Source of the DNA: Cladorhizidae sp. MBARI D1340-BT2
Taxonomy: Eukaryota; Porifera; Demospongiae; Poecilosclerida; Cladorhizidae
Assembly (NCBI GenBank): GCA_028752905.1
Contig: JAQNBH010000014.1
Location: forward strand, 23,686,162 to 23,750,161
Length of the DNA stretch: 64,000 bases
Direction of reading: 5' to 3'
Shown: positions 58,604 through 64,000 of the stretch, in pieces
Position numbering within the stretch: the first letter of the stretch is position 1
Layout of the letters: each line of letters begins with the position of its first letter
Made by a program: the position numbers and the translations under genes
The notes under the pieces: generated by a model
Database searches by the model: none
What the model was told of the DNA's origin: nothing
The model's input: only the letters and a program-made list of their open reading frames with translations

Positions 58604-59140
58604 GAGGGACCCCCAGTTTTCCCTTGTCCTTTGGGTGAAATCTATCTCTATTCCTGCCTTCGTCTTTCTTAAGTCCACCCCAAACCTCTGCTCCACCCCT
58701 AGGTATTTGTAGGTCTCCTCCTCTCCCAGTTCTCCGATGGTTTCCCCCGTGGCTATCCCTGATCCACCTTCTCTCCTCTGTCTTCCTCCGACCATATGGG
58801 CTACAGCACACTTCTTTAGTCCAAGCGTCATTCCCACTGCTCTAGCAGCCCTTTCTGCCCTGAGGACTACTTCACCTAGTTGGCTTCTGTCCCTGGCGTA
58901 CACTTTGAGGTCATCGACAAACATTAGATGTGTCAGCGGGCTCATTTGGTGTGCTGCCATAAAGCCTCTCTCCTTCCTCAGGGCATGTGAGATTGGGGCT
59001 ACGCATATGCAGAACAGGATTGGGGACAGCGAGTCCCCCTGGAATATCCCTCTCTTGAGTGTGATCGGTATGGTGGTGGTGGTGGTGGTGGTCCCCAGGT
59101 TGGTTTGGATCTCTATGTTTGTGGCCCATTTTGGTATCAG

Positions 59141-59305
59141 CAGGGTTGTATACAGAAATTTTGCCAAGGGGGGGCGAACTTGAGATATGGAAAAATAAGG
59201 GGGGGCGAGAATGATACAATGATGGTGTATGTAATGTATAAGGGTGGTGTCTAATTTCAAGGGGGGGCGAATGCCCCCCCCCCGCCCCCCCTAAATACAC
59301 CCCTG
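59141..59305. mobile_element. 165-bp MITE inserted in the RT of copy 1
   Basis: Ends CAGGGTTGTATACAG and CTAAATACACCCCTG, flanked on both sides by atcag (59136-59140 and 59306-59310), a 5-bp target duplication. The interior is rich in G7 and C7 runs (aagggggggcgaa). Removing it with one flank restores the RT reading across the site, proving insertion. End sequence and G-run layout recall the 24732 and 46197 elements. Confidence 0.9.
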
Positions 59306-61768
59306 ATCAGTCCTGAAATAGCCTTCTGGATCATCGGAGGTGCCTTAATTGCTCTTAGTGCTTTATCTATCCATTTGTGTGGGATAACATCGTAGGCCTT
59401 CCGGAAGTCTACCATGCCACCGAAAGGTCCCTCCTCTCCATTTGGGCTTCCCTGTTTGCTGCCTGGTCAATTGTTATTGCAACCAGGCAGCCCCTTGTGT
59501 CTTTTCGTATGGCTTTTTGTTCTTCGGGCAGCACCCCATTGTCCATCACGTGCTCTGTTAGCATCTCCGCTAGCATGCCTGTTAGCAGCTTATATGCAGT
59601 GTTGAGGCAGGTGATGGGGCGGTACTGTTCAGGTTTTCCTTCGCAGCTCTCTTTTGGTATTAGGACTGTCCTTCCTTTCACCAACCAACTGGGGACCTCC
59701 CTCTCGCCCTCTATTGTTTCCCACACCAGTTCGCCCATGATCTTGGCCATTTGTGGGAGGATCAGGTACCACGCTCCATGTATTCTATCTGGGCCAGGTG
59801 CCTTCCACTTTCCTCCTTTGGCCATCGCCCGCTTCCATAATCCTTCCTTGTTGTACTCTCTTTCCTCTACTCCCTTCACCTTTTCCCTTGTTTCGGTCAT
59901 CCAGTTCTTGATGGCTCCGTTCTTTGGGTCCCACTCCCCCCTCGTACCCCACAGCTTACTCCAGAAGTCGGCTATCCCTTCTGTCTGCTCCCTATTAAAC
60001 TTTGGTCTCCTTGGTCTCCCCTTGAGGCTCCTCGGGCCGGTGGTGCAGAAGCGTTTGTTTGCCTCTCTTTTTCTCTGGTGTGTCGCCTTTCGGCGGTTTA
60101 TTCTGGTCCTGATTTTCAGTAGGCTTCTCGCTTTTGTTCGGAGCTCTCTCATTCTTGTTATGCTCAGTTTCCCTCTGGAGTCCCCTCCCCAGCGTTTCCT
60201 GAGCTTGTATCTCCGATTCTTTCGTCTCCTACTGATGTTTCGCCCTGCTCCTCCTGCCTCAATCTCTGTGGTGAGCCACCCAAGATTCCTTCTTAGTTCC
60301 CTGATAGAGTTCTTTCCCGCTTTTGTCCCTTGTGGTGTCTTGGGTGGGGGATTTCTCTCTCCCTGCGAGGAATAAATGCATGACCCTCTTTCTCACCATG
60401 AGATCTGCTTGGCTTACCCTCAGGCTTTTGTTTTGTTCAGGTCCTTCTATTGCCTCCGTCACGTCCTCCTCTGGAGTCCTTTCCTGGTTGGGGTTTCTCT
60501 CTTGTGTCTGGGGTAGCATTGTGTGTGGGGAGGGAAAGGGGAAGGAAAACATATCAACAAAGAAGGGTTTTTTTTCCCCCCTTTGCCCTTCTGGGCCTGC
60601 TTCGGGTCTGTTTGGGTGCTTACGTTGGCGGTTGTTATTTAAAAGGGCCTCCAGAGTTTTTGCCCCTGCGTATATGAGGCAGTTCAACCTCCACATGTCT
60701 CGTTGCCCCTCCCCCTCCCATATCTCCTTTAGGACGCCGTCCACCATCTCCACTTCATGTGGGAGGCTGGCGTGGTCGACCCTTCCAGCTAGTTTCTTTC
60801 GGGGGGCAAACGGATCGGCGGCTGGGGCTTATTTTGGGTCAGGGCAGTAGATCTGGGTCATGGTCTGGGCGATGGCTTCTGCTATTTCCTGTGGGGTGAG
60901 TTTGTGGTTCTGGGTCGTTGCGGTGGGATCTTTTGTTTCTGGGGTGTTTCTCTGGGCTCCTCAGGGGTTCGTTCTTTTTGCCTCACTAGTCTGACGGTTG
61001 TCGGGGTGATGCCAATCTTCCTCAGTTTTAGGAGTTTCTGCCCCAAGGCAGTTCCTTTCGATGGCGAGTTAGGGTGTTGCAAGGCCCACGCTTGCTGTAG
61101 CCTCATATAATAGCCACGCTTTCGCTTAACGCATCTTTCCGCGACTCTCAGGAGGTCTTAGACTCGTGAAGGGGTCCACACGAGCCTTTTGGGTCCTCTA
61201 GCAACGGGGTCCATCTCCTTCCTCCCTTTTCTCAGCTCACCAGGTTATGGCTTATCTTACGTGAGATAGAGGATGATCGGTAGTTTCCCACCTGGAACTT
61301 CTCCGTTGGGGTATGGTGGTCCTGAACTCGGAGGTTGTCCTAGTTGACTTGTGCTGCTTTATCGCTTGATACTTTCCTTTTAGAGATGAGATGGTGGTAG
61401 GACTTTTTGGTGTGGCTTGTTTTGGCTCCTGTTTTTATACTCCTTGGGTGGATCATTTGTAGTTTTCTTGTATTCATGAGGTGATTGGTGGGTTTCTTTC
61501 AGGTGTTACCTGCTTATTGTGGGGTCTGGGGTTCAGCTGGGTCTCTTATTGGTCCTTTCATGGTTCAATCTCCACCTTTCATGGTTTCAGGTGTTGATTG
61601 GTCTGGTGGGAGGTCATGGGTTTTTCCTTTGTTCTTGCTAATGGGTTCGACTGGGGTCATTAATTGGGCATTTCTTGTTTTCAGGTGTTGATGGGTCAGG
61701 TGGTCTCCGGTTGGATCACAGGTTATAATTTCATGTCTCCATGGGTTTCAGTCCTGTTTTTCACCACC

Positions 61769-61945
61769 AACAATGGGTGGTGGTTGGCAGGTCAGCCAAT
61801 TGGCACACCACAAACTAATCAATGTGAACTAATCAATGTGCATTTGGTTAGCAGGTTACCAATCAGCCACATCCAATCCACACAAAAAAATATTATAGCA
61901 GCCCAAGAGACCCATTTATACAGAAGTGTTCATGAAGTGTTCAGT
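61769..61945. other. Extra segment in the 5' leader of copy 1
   Basis: Absent from copy 3, where ttcaccacctgccctcctgc is continuous. It contains aactaatcaatgtg twice. Probably a small insertion, though no terminal repeats are clear. Confidence 0.55.
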
Positions 61946-62097
61946 TCCTGCCCTCCTGCCTACCATGTGGCTACCATGCGTCTATCCTGTTTGCACCTTT
62001 TTTTCACCTGTCATGTGTCTTGCCATCGTGTTAGGCCAGCCCCTGTGTTCCTCGCTCCTCGCACCTGCTTTGCTTTTGGCTGTCACCCCTCTCTTCA

Positions 62098-62206
62098 TTA
62101 CGACTTTTACTTCCTCTAAATAGCACAGTTTGGTCAGCTTCTCTCCACGCGACCGCGAGCATCGCTGCTCGCAGCGCCGGCGATCCAGAGACCTCACTAA
62201 ACCATT

Positions 62207-62252
<46 letters not shown>

Positions 62253-62535
62253 ATCAACGCAAGCTGCTGACTTGCGTTTACTAGGAATTCCTCGTTGATG
62301 ATCAAGAATTTCAAAAATCAATCCCCAGCACGACAAAGTTTCACAAGATTCCCCGCACCTATCGGCGTAGGACATGCTCGCTGACTTTGTCAGTGTAGTG
62401 CGCGTGCGGCCCAGAACATCTAAGGGCATCACAGACCTGTTATTGCCTCAAACTTCCACTGGCTTCGGAGCCAGTTGTCCCTCTATGAAGTCAGCTACCA
62501 TTCGGGAATGGCAGGACTAGTTAGCAGGTTAAGGT
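62098..62535 (-). rRNA. 18S rRNA fragment (3' region, truncated both ends)
   Basis: The - strand carries universally conserved small-subunit rRNA blocks: CCTTAACCTGCTAACTAG, GGTCTGTGATGCCCTTAGAT, GGGCCGCACGCGCACTACAC, ACGAGGAATTCCTAGTAA, TTGTACACACCGCCCGTCGC and GGAAGTAAAAGTCGTAA. The fragment is 438 bp. It lacks the upstream ~1.3 kb and ends 13 bases into the GGAAGTAAAAGTCGTAACAAG block, where the retrotransposon begins, so the final ~35-40 bases of 18S are absent. The conserved blocks are intact, so it decayed little before or after transposition, or still exchanges with rDNA. Confidence 0.95.
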
Positions 62536-62554
62536 TGTGGCATAACTATAATGT

Positions 62555-63984
62555 ACTATATGTGATAGGATCTGCGAAAACGTGCCTTATGACCAAATAG
62601 TACTTTTCTCAATAATACAAGTTTTAGAGCCTATTGTCATACACTATGAAATTTGACTTCTTTTGGTATTTGTTATCTAGGGTCTTTCTCCTAACTGGTC
62701 AGAAAATTTCAAGCCTTGAATCCCTCTCACTCAGAAGTTACAGCTTAGAACTGGACTGACCAAACGTTAGCTACGTATGCGGAGAATAATCATTATTACG
62801 TAATAGGGACTTTCCCTTTTTATAATAACATTCATAGTTTGCAGTTGGAAAGGGTCAACAGTGCAATTTTCCAAAGGTTTGGTAATGTCCACAGAACAAG
62901 CTAATGAGATAGCTTTGATATCAATCGGGTCATGAAACTGGATGCACAGGACCAGGCATCTATGCTGGAGGTTATTGCAGACTACTTCACTCTCCCCACT
63001 CTTGATGATGAGCTTGATGAAGAGAATTTTGATGAGTTGGAATGTTGCAGTAAGAAGACATACAAAATACAATTCTTATAATTACAATCACATGGACATT
63101 ACAATCACAACATACATTAGCAAGCTAGGAGGAAGATTGGGGCTGCCACATGGAGGATGAAGGTCACCATACTGAGGATTGTGGACATGATGGGAATGGG
63201 GGTTATGAAGATCATCGTATAATACACTGACTTTATTATTCAAATAAAAGCTTTACATGGCCATGTTCAGTGTATACCTAGTTAGTACCTATGAATTAAC
63301 TGCCATCTGCCTTATAGCTAGTAATGTATGGTAGTTATTGCTTGCTATCTACTAGACTGCTTGCTAGCTAATTTTCTAGTTAGATGACCAGTTGCTTGCT
63401 AGAGGACTAGCTAGCTATTTTTCTAGCTAGTTGCTTTTGCTAGTTACTAACCAATGACAATCATGTAAGCTATAGATGCTAGTCTCTATCCCAAAGCTTA
63501 TAGCAACCTAGGTTTAGCTAGCTAGCCTTGTTTTTCTTGTTATTTTTTTAAAAGATACGACCACAGCTAGTAGCTATCTAGCTATGCATACTAAGACTTA
63601 CCTCAGCTACATGTAGAGTTTCAAGACCCTTCTCCTCACTTTAGCAGTCGTTAGAGTAGCGCTTTCATCCGAAGCGCTCGAAGTAAACTTGCACCAAAAC
63701 ATCCGCTATTCCCAATTTTTTTAATTATGACGTCATTGAATAACACGGAGATACGCTCGGAAGTATACGGAAGTTAATTGAATTTTGTTCGAGGCGTTTT
63801 TCTCACAATCAGCATCCCTGACGGGATGACAGAAAAGCCCCTGTAACTTCCAAGTCATAATGTTTTAATAAGTCACTTCAAGATTTTTATAAGTATTTTT
63901 TATAGCTCTTTCACATAAAACAATAAAATGAAAACCCCCAAAAATGTCATAAGGCAAGTTTTCGCAGAGCCTGTCACATATAGT
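62555..63984. mobile_element. 1.43-kb nonautonomous TIR element
   Basis: Left end actatatgtgataggatctg...cgaaaacgtgccttatgac and right end gtcataaggcaagttttcgc...cctgtcacatatagt are inverted repeats of about 40 bp with four mismatches. The interior has no recognised transposase. It begins 20 bp from the broken end of the 18S fragment. No target duplication is obvious. Confidence 0.8.
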
Positions 63985-64000
63985 GCTAGCTATTGATTGA

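Larger units (their letters stand above)
57172..61160 (-). pseudogene. R2-like RT-endonuclease polyprotein, copy 1
   Basis: Order on the - strand: basic N-terminus (MRLQQAWALQHPNSPSKGTA at 61106); RDMWRLNCLIYAGAKTLEAL (about 60700); RT blocks EQYRPITCLNTAYKLLTGML, KRGIFQGDSLSPILFCICVA and THLMFVDDLKVYA with an intact FVDD; the CCHC module CRECGEAAEMTGHILAAC (about 57800); and the endonuclease with INIMEVACSWEAGIQHRETQ, WQKYANLAADL and TPVVIGTMGVVNGL. The RT is split by a MITE at 59141, and frameshifts separate the blocks (near 60200, 58440, 58270 and 57540). This is the same architecture as copy 2, with about 40-50% similar RT sequence by eye. It is not functional as assembled. Confidence 0.9.
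56966..62097 (-). mobile_element. R2-clade-like non-LTR element, copy 1, joined to 18S rRNA
   Basis: Its 5' end at 62097 joins the 18S fragment directly after GTAAAAGTCGTAA. It lacks the first ~300-400 bases of the leader seen in copy 3 and so is 5'-truncated, a usual outcome of incomplete reverse transcription. The leader at 60690-61768 matches copy 3 closely. It is interrupted by a MITE (59141-59305), an extra segment in the leader (~61769-61945) and a 51-bp duplication. Confidence 0.85.

Noticed and set aside
43848..62097. An endogenous retrovirus with envelope gene
   Set aside because: No envelope-like frame, signal peptide or transmembrane fusion protein exists between RNase H and the 3' LTR. 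The polypurine tract follows RNase H closely.
61982..62432. Open frames over the 18S fragment
   Set aside because: They are antisense or out-of-frame readings of rRNA sequence.

Overview
This is a window of eukaryotic, almost certainly metazoan, genomic DNA, and it is dominated by mobile elements and satellite repeats. The evidence is spliced exons with GT..AG borders, Penelope-like, Ty3/gypsy-like, R2-clade-like, hAT, pogo and integrase-type elements, and a fragment of eukaryotic 18S rRNA. The 18S fragment diverges from the typical bilaterian sequence in its variable helices in a way I associate with sponges. A demosponge, or another early-branching marine animal, is my best guess, but this is inference.

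The only host gene I can support is a cysteine protease of the 26/29 kDa protease type (also called counting-factor-associated protein D-like). Its first three exons lie on the + strand at 18597-18777, 37368-37539 and 39874-39984. Intron 1 is 18.6 kb and holds foldback elements, a 66-bp minisatellite and an 11-kb, 21-bp satellite interrupted by an assembly gap. The peptidase domain is not in the window. A diverged exon 1 of a paralogue lies on the - strand at 4994-5183. Exon 2 as assembled has a one-base frame error in a G run, and the start of exon 3 is duplicated in tandem.

Layout. 1-5.2 kb: low-complexity DNA, a pogo-like fragment and the paralogue exon. 5.8-12.9 kb: a decayed Penelope-like element (- strand) split by a well-preserved hAT element that has a clean 8-bp target duplication, with older hAT remnants on each side. 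16-17.3 kb: a decayed integrase + Ulp1-like + PHD element. 18.6-40 kb: the protease gene with its repeats. 40.4-42.6 kb: four unrelated tandem repeats. 43.8-50.9 kb: a Ty3/gypsy element whose integrase is encoded upstream of reverse transcriptase (Gmr1-like order), lacking gag and protease, and split by a 3.6-kb DNA transposon with very long inverted repeats. 51.3-62.1 kb (- strand): a head-to-tail array of three R2-clade-like non-LTR retrotransposons abutting the 3' part of an 18S rRNA gene. 62.6-64.0 kb: a TIR element.

The most interesting system is the 18S-associated array. All three elements sit directly after the same 18S motif (GTAAAAGTCGT), copies of which lie between elements as apparent target-site duplications. 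This suggests repeated insertion into one site, with each newer element stacking on the 18S side. Two elements that keep their 5' ends can be folded by hand into HDV-like self-cleaving ribozymes that start at the 18S junction. These folds are hand-drawn and need covariation and biochemical support.
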